The notes under the pieces: generated by a model
Told to the model about the DNA's origin: nothing
Databases searched by the model: none
What the model saw: only the letters and a program-made list of their open reading frames with translations
Made by a program: the position numbers and the translations under genes
Shown: piece by piece, positions 15,492 through 23,116 of the stretch
How the letters are laid out: every line of letters starts with the position of its first letter
Numbering within the stretch: the stretch's first letter is position 1
Source: CALCCV01 sp964388665
GTDB lineage: Bacteria > Bdellovibrionota > Bdellovibrionia > Bdellovibrionales > Bdellovibrionaceae
NCBI GenBank assembly: GCA_964388665.1
Contig: CAYMBJ010000061.1
Location: forward strand, 1 to 24,251
Length of the DNA: 24,251 bases
Reading direction: 5' to 3'

Positions 15492-15833
15492 ATGAAAACT
15501 ATTCAGACACTCTTGACGATTGCTATTATCGCAACTTCTTCGTTAACAGCTTTTGCAAAAAATGAACGGACACTGCCCCAAAGGGTCGCCTATCCTGAAT
15601 CTCAGACAATTGTTGTGAACTGTTACAAGACTCAACAAATCAGCTATTATTGGGAATTCACTGATATGGATCGAAAATACAATGGCGGAGGAGCGAATTG
15701 CGATGCCATTGCTTGTGATGGCATCAATTTCGGCAAGAAAGTTGCATGTAAATGGGGAAATAACAATGCCGACATTTACACTTGCAAACGGGATATAAGC
15801 ACTACCGGTATTACCCATTGCGACCAATACTGA
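15492..15833 (+). CDS. Small secreted protein with six cysteines, unknown function
   Basis: A 113-residue protein with a clear signal peptide (MKTIQTLLTIAIIATSSLTAFA, in two parts around the hydrophobic core). The mature ~90 residues contain six cysteines (NCYKT, NCDAIACDG, VACKW, YTCKR, HCDQY), an even number compatible with three disulfides after export. I do not recognise the family. The ribosome binding site GGAGA lies nine bases before ATG, and a promoter is visible at 15397-15425, so it is probably transcribed alone. An inverted repeat follows (CGTCTGGA 15850-15857 with TCCAGACG 15880-15887). A periplasmic or extracellular role is inferred. Confidence 0.7.
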   Translation: MKTIQTLLTIAIIATSSLTAFAKNERTLPQRVAYPESQTIVVNCYKTQQISYYWEFTDMDRKYNGGGANCDAIACDGINFGKKVACKWGNNNADIYTCKRDISTTGITHCDQY

Positions 15834-15849
15834 TATCACAGGTGACGTC

Positions 15850-15887
15850 CGTCTGGACTTTAAAATAAGCCCAACAGGATCCAGACG
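15850..15887 (+). terminator. Inverted repeat after the six-cysteine protein gene
   Basis: CGTCTGGA (15850-15857) and TCCAGACG (15880-15887) form an 8-bp perfect stem 17 bases after the stop codon, with a 22-base loop. No T-run follows directly, so its terminator role is tentative. Confidence 0.35.
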
Positions 15888-16010
15888 ACTCTCTGACATG
15901 GTGACCATGATTGCCTACCGGCTTTAAATATAGAAAATTGAAAATATAAAATTGAAAATAAAAAATCTTTTATCTTGATTCCATCTTCCTGATATCTAGC
16001 GGGATTAGAC

Positions 16011-16041
16011 TATGCTGAGGAGGGAATAACCCCTCAGCATA
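16011..16041 (+). promoter_or_regulatory. Strong hairpin in the leader of the small secreted protein gene
   Basis: TATGCTGAGG (16011-16020) and CCTCAGCATA (16032-16041) pair perfectly over 10 bp, with GG/CC able to extend into the loop. It ends 15 bases before the chosen ATG (16057) and just before the GGAGA ribosome binding site. No T-run follows. It could stabilise the mRNA 5' end, control access to the binding site, or be a protein-binding palindrome. Confidence 0.45.
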
Positions 16042-16056
16042 AAAATGGAGAAAACC

Positions 16057-16266
16057 ATGAAATCCCTAGTCCTAATCACATCGCTTCTTGCCTCATCTGC
16101 TGTTTTTGCACAGACCTCTGGTCAACACCCCGGCGCTTCAAATCCAACCACTAGTGCCACCACCCATCAAGCGGGTGCCTTTGAAAAGGCCAAAAACGCA
16201 CAGGCTTGTAAAAAAGTAGAAGGCAATTGGAACGAATCTAAAAAAGAGTGCACACCTAAACAATAG
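16057..16266 (+). CDS. Small secreted protein of unknown function
   Basis: A 69-residue protein with a signal peptide (MKSLVLITSLLASSAVFA, cleavage before QTSGQ). The mature ~50 residues are Thr/Ala/Lys-rich and end with a two-cysteine module, QACKKVEGNWNESKKEC. An in-frame ATG at 16045 would add four residues but has no ribosome binding site, whereas GGAGA lies six bases before 16057. The gene is preceded by a strong leader hairpin. I do not recognise a family. A small abundant periplasmic or released protein is plausible but unproven. Confidence 0.65.
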   Translation: MKSLVLITSLLASSAVFAQTSGQHPGASNPTTSATTHQAGAFEKAKNAQACKKVEGNWNESKKECTPKQ

Positions 16267-16373
16267 GCCTCTTTTTCCTAAGGACCTACCAATTGTTCAG
16301 TGCACCAGTGGTGGGTCCACCCCAACACAATTCATCCTTTGCAGATTTCGCATTCTCCCAATAGGATCGGCAT

Positions 16374-17045
16374 ATGAAGATCGCACTCTTAGAAGATGAC
16401 AAGTACCTGCGCCAACATCTCAAAAAAGTGCTGCAGGCCCAGGCCTGGTCGACTCTAGATCTGTCGACGCTATCAGAGATGGATGCGCTGTTAAAAACCA
16501 ACGAGGAGATTGATCTCTTCATTCTTGATCGCATGATTGGCGACAAGGACTCGGCCGTTCTTATTAAAAGAATAAAAGAGCAAATGCCCCTGTCCAGTAT
16601 ACTCATTCTGTCATCCTTGGATTTGCCACAAGAAAAGGCCAAATGGTTGATGGCCGGCGCAGATGAATACATGGGCAAGCCCGTTTTTTCTGAAGAATTG
16701 ATTGCTCGTATTCTGTTAATTCTTCAGCGCAAAAGCTCTACAATCGATTTAAAACTGCGGGTCAAAGATTTGGTCATTGATAAACTCACTCACCAAGTCT
16801 CTTGTGCGGACCAAAAAATCGATTTGACTGCCAAGGAGTTTAACCTCCTCACGCTGTTTGCGCAACAACCTGGGCGAGTTTACAATAAGCTACAAATTCT
16901 TGAACACGTATGGGGCTATGATTCCAACGCAGAAACCAATGTCGTCGAAACCACCATCAATCATTTACGCAAAAAGATTTTAGGATCTGGCTCAGCACTA
17001 GAACTAAAAAGTCGCCGCAATATTGGTTATTGGATTGAGACGTAA
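16374..17045 (+). CDS. OmpR/PhoB-family response regulator
   Basis: A 223-residue two-component response regulator. The receiver domain (about 1-115) has the acidic pair near Glu 7/Asp 8-9, the phosphorylated Asp 52 (FILDRMI) and the conserved Lys 102 (GKPV). A winged-helix DNA-binding domain fills 128-222, with LTAKEFNLLTLFAQQPGRVYN in its first half (recognisable as LTxxEFxLL) and VVETTINHLRKKI as the recognition-helix region. The ribosome binding site AGGAT lies before ATG. The histidine kinase gene begins inside the 3' end, so the two are translated together and almost certainly form a pair. The stimulus and target genes are unknown. Confidence 0.93.
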   Translation: MKIALLEDDKYLRQHLKKVLQAQAWSTLDLSTLSEMDALLKTNEEIDLFILDRMIGDKDSAVLIKRIKEQMPLSSILILSSLDLPQEKAKWLMAGADEYMGKPVFSEELIARILLILQRKSSTIDLKLRVKDLVIDKLTHQVSCADQKIDLTAKEFNLLTLFAQQPGRVYNKLQILEHVWGYDSNAETNVVETTINHLRKKILGSGSALELKSRRNIGYWIET

Positions 17046-18399
17046 GTTCTTCCTAACTTCCTTTGTTCTGTTTGTTCTATTTGCAGTCATTATATTTCTG
17101 TTTGATAGGCTGTACTTTTTGGATCTCGAGGCTCAGGAAATTGAATCCAACCTAGAAACCATTGCTTCCTCTATTGTCGCCTCTGATCTTTCTCTTGAAC
17201 TGTTGAACAACCTCGAAGACACCGAAGATCGCATTCGCGAGATCACAGAAGGACAAAGAGTTGATCGGACCATTCGCATCTTTGACCTAGAAGGACACCT
17301 TTTGTTTCGCAATCAGATGGCCCGCGCGCTGGATCTTCAGGTTTCCAACACTCAGTGGGCCACCTCTGAGTATCAAGGTCGCAAACTCAAGACGTTGACG
17401 GTTCAAAACGACTCCTTTGTCATTGAGGTGGGGGTCTTTTTAGATCCCGTGCTTACGGGTTTTAACTCACATTTGAAGCTCTTGTTTGCGCTGGTCTTTG
17501 GCGTGGTGATGCTGTCAGCTCTGATTTCCTATGTTATCTCTGGAATTACGATGCGCCCACTCAAATCCTTGGGGCAAACTTTTTCTTTGATCAAAAGCCG
17601 CGGCATGGCCTTTCGCGATTCCGACAGTGTCTTTACCGAAAATGATGCCAAAGTTTTTGAAGAGTTTCAGTCAGAAAAAGGCGAAATCGGTGTTCTTGCC
17701 CGAGACCTCGTTTCTGTGCTGAAACACTGGAAGGACATTCATCACGAAAAGCGCAAAGATTTGGCTTTTCTTGCTCACGAACTCAAAACTCCCTTGGCAA
17801 AGATCATCTTTGAAACGGAGGCCTTGGCTTCGGCGCCCGGAGACTCTTCACAGGCACTCACCACAAGTGTTTCGCGCATTCGCAAAGAGTGTTTGGCAAT
17901 GTCAGATTTTATTGGTGAGTACATCAACTTGGTGGCTGTTCGCGCGGCTGATCCCTATCGCCAGGCCCTATCCGCGGTAAAGTTGGGTGAGCTCCTGATC
18001 AGAGTCAGAGACGAAAAATTCTCTCACTGTGCTGAGAGGATCCAAATAGCAAATCTCTCGTCGCAAACTATATTTGCCGATCGCTTGCACCTTGAGTCTG
18101 TCGTTAGCAATTTGATTGGCAACGCGGCCAAGTACTCTAGCGGAACCATCGAAGTGTCCTGGCAGGATGGTCAATTGGAGATCTGCGACTCTGGCCCAGG
18201 CCTCAGTGAATCCGTCATGGCGCGCTTGGGGGAGGCCTTCAATCGCTCCGACGACAGATCCAGCACGGGCTTGGGTCTTGCATTGGTGATGGGCATTTGC
18301 CGACTCTATCAATGGGAATTTGGCTATTTTCGTAGGCCCGGCAGTGGCGGGCAAATGATGAGTGTCTTCAGGATCGACTTTGGCGCTGATACCGCCTAG
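17023..18399 (+). CDS. Membrane sensor histidine kinase
   Basis: A 458-residue kinase that should phosphorylate the preceding regulator. Two membrane helices (about 10-28 and 153-174) bracket a ~120-residue extracytoplasmic sensor region without recognisable domain. The linker is HAMP-like. The dimerisation domain carries FLAHELKTPLAK with the phospho-acceptor His 252. The ATPase domain shows the N box around VVSNLIGNAAKYSS (360-373), G1 CDSGPGL (388-394) and G2 TGLGLA (415-420). The start is uncertain: TTG 17023 (23-base overlap with the regulator) or TTG 17035, which gives the more usual MRRKFF start. The final codons and TAG stop lie at the boundary of the palindromic element: the stop is inside its CTAG flank. 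Confidence 0.92.
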   Translation: MVIGLRRKFFLTSFVLFVLFAVIIFLFDRLYFLDLEAQEIESNLETIASSIVASDLSLELLNNLEDTEDRIREITEGQRVDRTIRIFDLEGHLLFRNQMARALDLQVSNTQWATSEYQGRKLKTLTVQNDSFVIEVGVFLDPVLTGFNSHLKLLFALVFGVVMLSALISYVISGITMRPLKSLGQTFSLIKSRGMAFRDSDSVFTENDAKVFEEFQSEKGEIGVLARDLVSVLKHWKDIHHEKRKDLAFLAHELKTPLAKIIFETEALASAPGDSSQALTTSVSRIRKECLAMSDFIGEYINLVAVRAADPYRQALSAVKLGELLIRVRDEKFSHCAERIQIANLSSQTIFADRLHLESVVSNLIGNAAKYSSGTIEVSWQDGQLEICDSGPGLSESVMARLGEAFNRSDDRSSTGLGLALVMGICRLYQWEFGYFRRPGSGGQMMSVFRIDFGADTA

Positions 18400-18586
18400 C
18401 CTCAACTCGACAATAATTTTTGGTCATAATCGCTAAAGCTCGCGCCAGAAGACCCAATCCGGCAACGTCCTCGCTTTTACCAACCTCACCTTAGGGAAAC
18501 TAAGCTTTCGGCCGGCAAAAGCTGTGGGCGCCGCCGCCTGGGCCCTTATGGCGCGTTCTGCCTCAAAAATTATTGTCGAGTTGAGG
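18400..18586. mobile_element. 187-bp palindromic MITE-like element with 22-bp perfect terminal inverted repeats
   Basis: The ends 18400-18421 and 18565-18586 are exact reverse complements over 22 bases, beginning CCTCAACTCGACAATAA. Both sides are flanked by CTAG (18396-18399 and 18587-18590), as expected for a 4-base target duplication; because CTAG is itself palindromic, it also extends the inverted repeat to 26 bases. The interior is an imperfect palindrome too: CGCGCCA near 18436-18442 mirrors TGGCGCG near 18549-18555, CCGGC mirrors GCCGG, and CTTAG-GGAAA-CTAAG lies at the centre. No open frame is present, so any transposase must be supplied elsewhere. A 47-bp identical left arm recurs at 13176. 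The element could also terminate the kinase transcript. Confidence 0.8.
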
Positions 18587-18684
18587 CTAGATGCTGCGCC
18601 GATTCAACAATAGTGAATTTTGACGAATGCCTATAGGTTGGGTGCCGACTCTCATCGCCCCTATCTCTTCCGAAAGGACTCAAC

Positions 18685-21597
18685 GTGAGCAATAGAACAT
18701 CAAAGAACACCAAGCCGCCGGCAACACACACCAACAAACAGGCTTCGCAGGACAAGTCAGCAACTCTGGATCGCGCCACGCTTGAGAGCATTTGCAAACG
18801 CGCCCACTACCTAGCAACCCAGATGATCTACCAGGCCAACCACCGCGAAAATAAAGAGAAGGGTGACCCCAAGGTCGGTGGTCATATTTCTGGATGCGCC
18901 AGCGCCTTGCACATCATGGGGGCTTTGCACCTGGTGGTGAAATCAGGGTTTGATCACATCGCCAATAAGCCGCATGCTTCGCCCACAGATCATGCTTACA
19001 ATTATCTGCTGAATCTTCTTTTAAAAGACAATTTTGAAAGACTCTCAAAGGCAGAGATGAGCACCGCCATGATGGGTCTGCGCGCCTTTTCACAGTCGGG
19101 TGAGCATGTCTTTCAATCCTACCACTCGGCTTATGATCCGGATCACCACAACTTCTTTCCGTCAGGAACTGTGGGAATTCCGCCCGTGGCTGCAGGATAC
19201 ATGGCGCTGGCCTATCGCTACACAGCGGAGCATGGCTACAAAGTTCCCGATGCGCACTTTTGGGCGATCTCTGGTGATTCTGAGTTTCGTGAAGGCTCCA
19301 TGTATGAAGCCGTTCCTGATTTTGCTGAGCGCCAAATCAATAACCTAACTTGGATTGTGGATTACAACCGTCAATCACTGGATGGTCATCGCATCACCAA
19401 CGAAGACATCATGAATGGCACCGACGCCGACCGCATAGAGCGCACCATGGCTGCCAATGGCTGGCAGGTGATTCAGGTTCGCCACGGATCACTGCGAAAA
19501 GCGCTTTTCAAAAAACCCGGTGGCGAAGAGTTTAAAAAATTCATCGAAACGGATTTGAAAGATTATGAGCTTCAGGCCTTGCTTCTTGTAAAAGACATTG
19601 GCGCTCTCAAAAAGGGAATTATTAAGGAGCACAGCCAGCTCAAGAAGTTTTTAGAGTCGGTGAGTGATGCGGATCTCTTTGCAGCCCTTCGTGATTTTGG
19701 TGGCCATGATGTGATTGGCCTGGCAGAAGCGATGGAAGAGGCCAAGGCCTCCAAAACCCGACCCACAATTATCATTGCACACACGCTTAAGGGTTGGGGT
19801 TTGCGCTGTGCCGCTCAGCCCGGAAATCACTCGGCGCTACCAAGTGAGGAAGAAATGGCCGAATTGGCCAAGAGCCATGGCGCCACAGTCAAAGAGCTTT
19901 TTCCACATTTTGAGAGCGATACGGTAGAGGGTCGTTTTCTAAAAACCCGCAGTGATGAGATCTTTAATGATATTCAAGCACAAAATCATTTGAAAGACGC
20001 CAACAAGGCTGAGTTTTTTAATATTTTTCAAGAAAAACCCATTCCAGAGTCAATGGATATCAACTTTAAAATGGCCAGCTATCCACACACGCAGTGGATG
20101 TTAGGTCAGCTGACTGCAAAACTCACACGGCTTGCAAATGGCGAGCCGCAAAACGAAATGGAAAAAAATCTAAAACTTCCTGGAGAGCTGTTTGTCTCCA
20201 TGGCTCCTGACGTTGGTACCTCGACAAATCTCAACCCGGCGATGGATGGAAAGATTTTTGGTGTGCCTGTGGTCACGGATGCCGATGCTGATCTTGGCGC
20301 CAAAGAGGACAAGACCCCAGACCTCAAGCCCGGCGAAGAGGTGAGCGATCGCTTTTTGCGTTTTGAAATCGCCGAAGGCAACGTCATGACCTGCGTCGGT
20401 TCTTTTGGCAAGATTCGCGATGTTTTGGGAGTGCCACTGATTCCGCTCATGACAGTCTATGACTTTTTTGTAAAGCGCGCACATGATCAGTATTTTTATA
20501 ATTTGTATTGGAAGAGCTCATTTATCTGTGGCGGCACCCCCTCGGGCGTCACTCTCTCCCCCGAGGGAGCACAGCATGGCTGGAAATCTGATTTTCAGAT
20601 TCCAAATCAAATTATTTGGGAGCCTTTCTTTTGCCAAGAACTGGATTGGATTTTCTGTGAAACTCTGCGCCGCCATGTGAACCACGACAACGGCGGACGC
20701 TCGGGCGCCTTGCTTCGACTTGTCACTCGTGGGGCGGATCAGAAAGACTTTTTAAAATATCTCAAAAAACAAATTCGCTTTAAGGCTGAGATCCCAGCCG
20801 GAGATGACAATCGCACACCACAATTGTGCCGTGCGGAGGCCCCACTTGAGGGCGCCACGCCAGAGGACCAAATCGAATCCATTGATGAAGCCGAAATTCT
20901 CAAAGTGGTACGAAACGAAGTGCTTTCAGGGGCCTATTACCTGATTGATTACCGAGGCTATGCTGGCTATGAGGCTGGCGATAACGTCGTTAATATTTTC
21001 GCCTTGGGCTCGCCCGCCACAGAGGCTATCTTGGCCTCTGAAAGCCTCTTAGCAAAGGGTATCTATGCCAATGTCATCATTGTGACCAGCCCCGATTTGC
21101 TTTGCGGTATTCAGGCCCATGAATCTGACTATGAGTATTTGCGAAAAGACTTAAAGTGCAACTCTGACCTTCATTTGTTTCCACGTGGCGACAGTTCCGG
21201 TGGCCGCGACGTGGGCGCCGCAAAAGGAGACGTGGAGCAGCGAGACCTGTTAACATTGGCGGGAAATCGCATTCCGATTGTTAGCGTTCATGATGGTGAG
21301 GCTGGGATACTAGATAATCTCGGCTCCATCGTCGGTGTGAAGCAAGAGGTCTGTGCGGTGAGAAAACACTCCAAGTGTGGACGCCCTTCTGACATTTATC
21401 GATTTCATGGCATTGATGCAGACAGCATCGTGCGAGCTGTCGGTCGAGTGTTGTCAGAGACGGCGCTGGAAAAGGTGTTGATCAGCAGAAAGATTCTCCA
21501 TGGACTTGACCAAGGTCAAAGCGAAGAGACGCCTTCGCACTGGACCGAGCTCTGGCCTCAACTTGGTAAAGCGAATTCAAATTATACTAAACACTGA
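18685..21597 (+). CDS. AceE/transketolase-like thiamine-diphosphate enzyme (pyruvate dehydrogenase E1-type)
   Basis: A 970-residue ThDP enzyme of the single-chain E1/transketolase superfamily. The N-terminal ThDP domain has GGHISGCASAL near 65-75 and the ThDP/Mg motif GDSEFREG (197-204), ending in DYN with Asn 228, the same spacing as GDG...NCN in E. coli AceE. The central pyrimidine-binding domain includes CGGTPSGVTLSPEGAQH, and the C-terminal transketolase-like domain includes ALGSPATEAI. It differs from E. coli AceE (887 residues) in GDS for GDG and in a SPEGAQH motif like that of some alphaproteobacterial transketolase-type proteins. The start is GTG with AAAGGACT upstream. No E2 or E3 gene follows, so the in vivo substrate (pyruvate or another 2-oxoacid) is uncertain. 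A strong terminator ends it. Confidence 0.82.
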   Translation: MSNRTSKNTKPPATHTNKQASQDKSATLDRATLESICKRAHYLATQMIYQANHRENKEKGDPKVGGHISGCASALHIMGALHLVVKSGFDHIANKPHASPTDHAYNYLLNLLLKDNFERLSKAEMSTAMMGLRAFSQSGEHVFQSYHSAYDPDHHNFFPSGTVGIPPVAAGYMALAYRYTAEHGYKVPDAHFWAISGDSEFREGSMYEAVPDFAERQINNLTWIVDYNRQSLDGHRITNEDIMNGTDADRIERTMAANGWQVIQVRHGSLRKALFKKPGGEEFKKFIETDLKDYELQALLLVKDIGALKKGIIKEHSQLKKFLESVSDADLFAALRDFGGHDVIGLAEAMEEAKASKTRPTIIIAHTLKGWGLRCAAQPGNHSALPSEEEMAELAKSHGATVKELFPHFESDTVEGRFLKTRSDEIFNDIQAQNHLKDANKAEFFNIFQEKPIPESMDINFKMASYPHTQWMLGQLTAKLTRLANGEPQNEMEKNLKLPGELFVSMAPDVGTSTNLNPAMDGKIFGVPVVTDADADLGAKEDKTPDLKPGEEVSDRFLRFEIAEGNVMTCVGSFGKIRDVLGVPLIPLMTVYDFFVKRAHDQYFYNLYWKSSFICGGTPSGVTLSPEGAQHGWKSDFQIPNQIIWEPFFCQELDWIFCETLRRHVNHDNGGRSGALLRLVTRGADQKDFLKYLKKQIRFKAEIPAGDDNRTPQLCRAEAPLEGATPEDQIESIDEAEILKVVRNEVLSGAYYLIDYRGYAGYEAGDNVVNIFALGSPATEAILASESLLAKGIYANVIIVTSPDLLCGIQAHESDYEYLRKDLKCNSDLHLFPRGDSSGGRDVGAAKGDVEQRDLLTLAGNRIPIVSVHDGEAGILDNLGSIVGVKQEVCAVRKHSKCGRPSDIYRFHGIDADSIVRAVGRVLSETALEKVLISRKILHGLDQGQSEETPSHWTELWPQLGKANSNYTKH

Positions 21598-21637
21598 CGT
21601 CGCCTGTGGCGACTGACTAAAGTATAACTACAATATT

Positions 21638-21690
21638 CAAGACATTGTGAAATGTAATGTTTCACAATGAACCAACGTCTTGTTTTTTTT
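21638..21690 (+). terminator. Strong Rho-independent terminator
   Basis: CAAGAC (21638-21643) pairs with GTCTTG (21677-21682), and inside it ATTGTGAAA (21644-21652) pairs with TTTCACAAT (21660-21668), leaving an 8-base bulge on the 3' side. Eight T's follow (21683-21690). A smaller hairpin (GTCGCC 21599-21604 with GGCGAC 21608-21613) directly follows the stop codon. Confidence 0.85.
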
Positions 21691-21773
21691 AGTAAATTGC
21701 TATTTCTGCAAATTCTTCAGGTACACTGATTGAGTATTCAACAGTTTTTCGCTTTTCGACTGGAGATTATTCA

Positions 21774-22172
21774 ATGGCTTTAAGAGAAGGTCCAACAACG
21801 AATCAGATTTTGGTGGTTGATGACGAAGTTGATCTCGCAGAAACTTTTCGTGATCTATTCGAAGGACTCGGATTTATTGTGGATGTGGCGCATGACGGTC
21901 TCCAGGCAATGGACAAAGTTGCTGCTCAAAACTACAGACTGGTACTGAGTGATATTCGCATGCCTCGCTGTGGCGGATTGCAATTGGCGGAGTTTTTAAA
22001 GGCCCACCATCCTTCTGTACCAGTGCTACTCATTACCGGTTTTGCCGATGTGACCGAAGATATGGCTAAAAGTGCTGGTGTTAAGAAGCTCTTATCTAAA
22101 CCAATAGATTTGGAAGATCTCATTCAGACCGTAAAATCTTATTGTCCAGAACCTAGCCCCCCTGGTCTATAG
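21774..22172 (+). CDS. Single-domain CheY-like response regulator
   Basis: A 132-residue receiver domain without an output domain. Conserved residues are the acidic triad DDE (16-18), phospho-acceptor Asp 60 in LSDIRMP, Thr 88 in LITGFAD and Lys 109 in SKPID. The RMP and GGLQLAEFLK context resembles receivers of NtrC-type or hybrid systems rather than chemotaxis CheY. It probably relays a phosphate or controls a partner by binding. No kinase is adjacent, so its partner is unknown. GGAG lies nine bases before ATG. The stop codon sits in the ascending arm of the hairpin at 22168-22201. Confidence 0.9.
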   Translation: MALREGPTTNQILVVDDEVDLAETFRDLFEGLGFIVDVAHDGLQAMDKVAAQNYRLVLSDIRMPRCGGLQLAEFLKAHHPSVPVLLITGFADVTEDMAKSAGVKKLLSKPIDLEDLIQTVKSYCPEPSPPGL

Positions 22173-22203
22173 ATCCGATTGCCTCTCGCGGTGGATCTAT
22201 AAT
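22168..22203 (+). terminator. Hairpin overlapping a stop codon and a -10 element
   Basis: TATAGATCC (22168-22176) and GGATCTATA (22193-22201) form a 9-bp perfect stem with a 16-base loop. The stop codon of the response regulator (TAG, 22170-22172) is in the first arm. A perfect TATAAT (22198-22203) starts in the second arm, placing its predicted transcription start about five bases before the ATG of the next gene (22215). A good -35 element is not evident (CCGATT at 17-base spacing). Confidence 0.5.
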
Positions 22204-22214
22204 ATTCTTTTCCA

Positions 22215-22952
22215 ATGAAGCAAGAATACTCATTTGATGGAGTTTACTTTCCGTCATCGGCACCAAAATCTAAAATTGTCGTCGTATTTGTTCATCAGTG
22301 GGGCGGTTCCGTTCGCGGCATGGTTCGCCACATACATTTGGTCAATGCCCTGGGATTCAACGCCTTTGCGTTTCAACTGTTGCATTTTGAGATTCCCCCC
22401 GCCACAAGCCTGATCAGTAGCTCCAATCACCTCGGCATCAAGCACATTTACGCCGATCAGGTCGAAAAGGTTCTTAATGAGATCAATGCTGATAAAATTG
22501 TGTTCGGATTTTCTAACCCTGCCGGCTCGGCCATTGAGGCGGTGGCGCGAAGAGGTGCCGCCGATATCAAGGCATTGATCTGCGACAGTGGCCCGGCCTA
22601 TCATTTTTTCTATTCCTATGAACAGGTGCTCAAGCACTACTACAAAATGGAATCACCCATAAAGCGCAAGCTCTTAGTTTACACGACGGGCTGGGCGTGG
22701 AGTCCGTATTACAATAAAGATGTGCGTGAACATCTGCAGAGCTTACCCGATGGCTTCGCGGTACTCACCTTGCAAGGTTGGCAAGACTTGATTTCCCCAC
22801 CCAACGAGATCGAAGCACATTTTCGCGATCTCACCAACATCGAAGAAACTCGTGTGGTGATGGCCAAGGCGGGTCACGTGAATGGAATCATTCAGGACCT
22901 AATTGTTTACCGAAACTCATTGGAATCATTTTTGCGTTCATGGCATGGCTGA
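22215..22952 (+). CDS. Alpha/beta-hydrolase-fold protein
   Basis: A 245-residue cytoplasmic protein with the order of an alpha/beta hydrolase. The strand and oxyanion region VVVFVHQWGGS (22-32) is followed by the nucleophile elbow GFSNPAGSA (about 98-106), an acidic residue candidate in GWQDLISPP (about 188-196), and a catalytic His candidate in KAGHVNGI (about 217-224). The elbow reads G-F-S-N-P, not the usual G-x-S-x-G, which may alter activity. The substrate is unknown; esterase or thioesterase activity is a guess. No Shine-Dalgarno sequence precedes ATG, and the promoter's TATAAT lies only 11 bases upstream, so the message may be nearly leaderless. Confidence 0.75.
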   Translation: MKQEYSFDGVYFPSSAPKSKIVVVFVHQWGGSVRGMVRHIHLVNALGFNAFAFQLLHFEIPPATSLISSSNHLGIKHIYADQVEKVLNEINADKIVFGFSNPAGSAIEAVARRGAADIKALICDSGPAYHFFYSYEQVLKHYYKMESPIKRKLLVYTTGWAWSPYYNKDVREHLQSLPDGFAVLTLQGWQDLISPPNEIEAHFRDLTNIEETRVVMAKAGHVNGIIQDLIVYRNSLESFLRSWHG

Positions 22953-23116
22953 GGTGGGATGAACATTAGAACTCATCTCAAAATTAGCTCCGTGGCGAAA
23001 AGAATCTAATCGCTGTTTCACGCTTAAAGGGAAATCCGCACCTGAGCTGCTAAAGCTGGATCAAAAGAGACTTAGTTAAAGATTGATATTGATTTGTTTA
23101 ATATACTCTTTAGCAA

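Noticed and set aside
21644..21668. TTGTGAAA...TTTCACAA as a CRP- or FNR-like operator.
   Set aside because: The half-site spacing is wrong for CRP (11 instead of 6 bases), and the repeat is part of a larger terminator stem with an eight-T tail.
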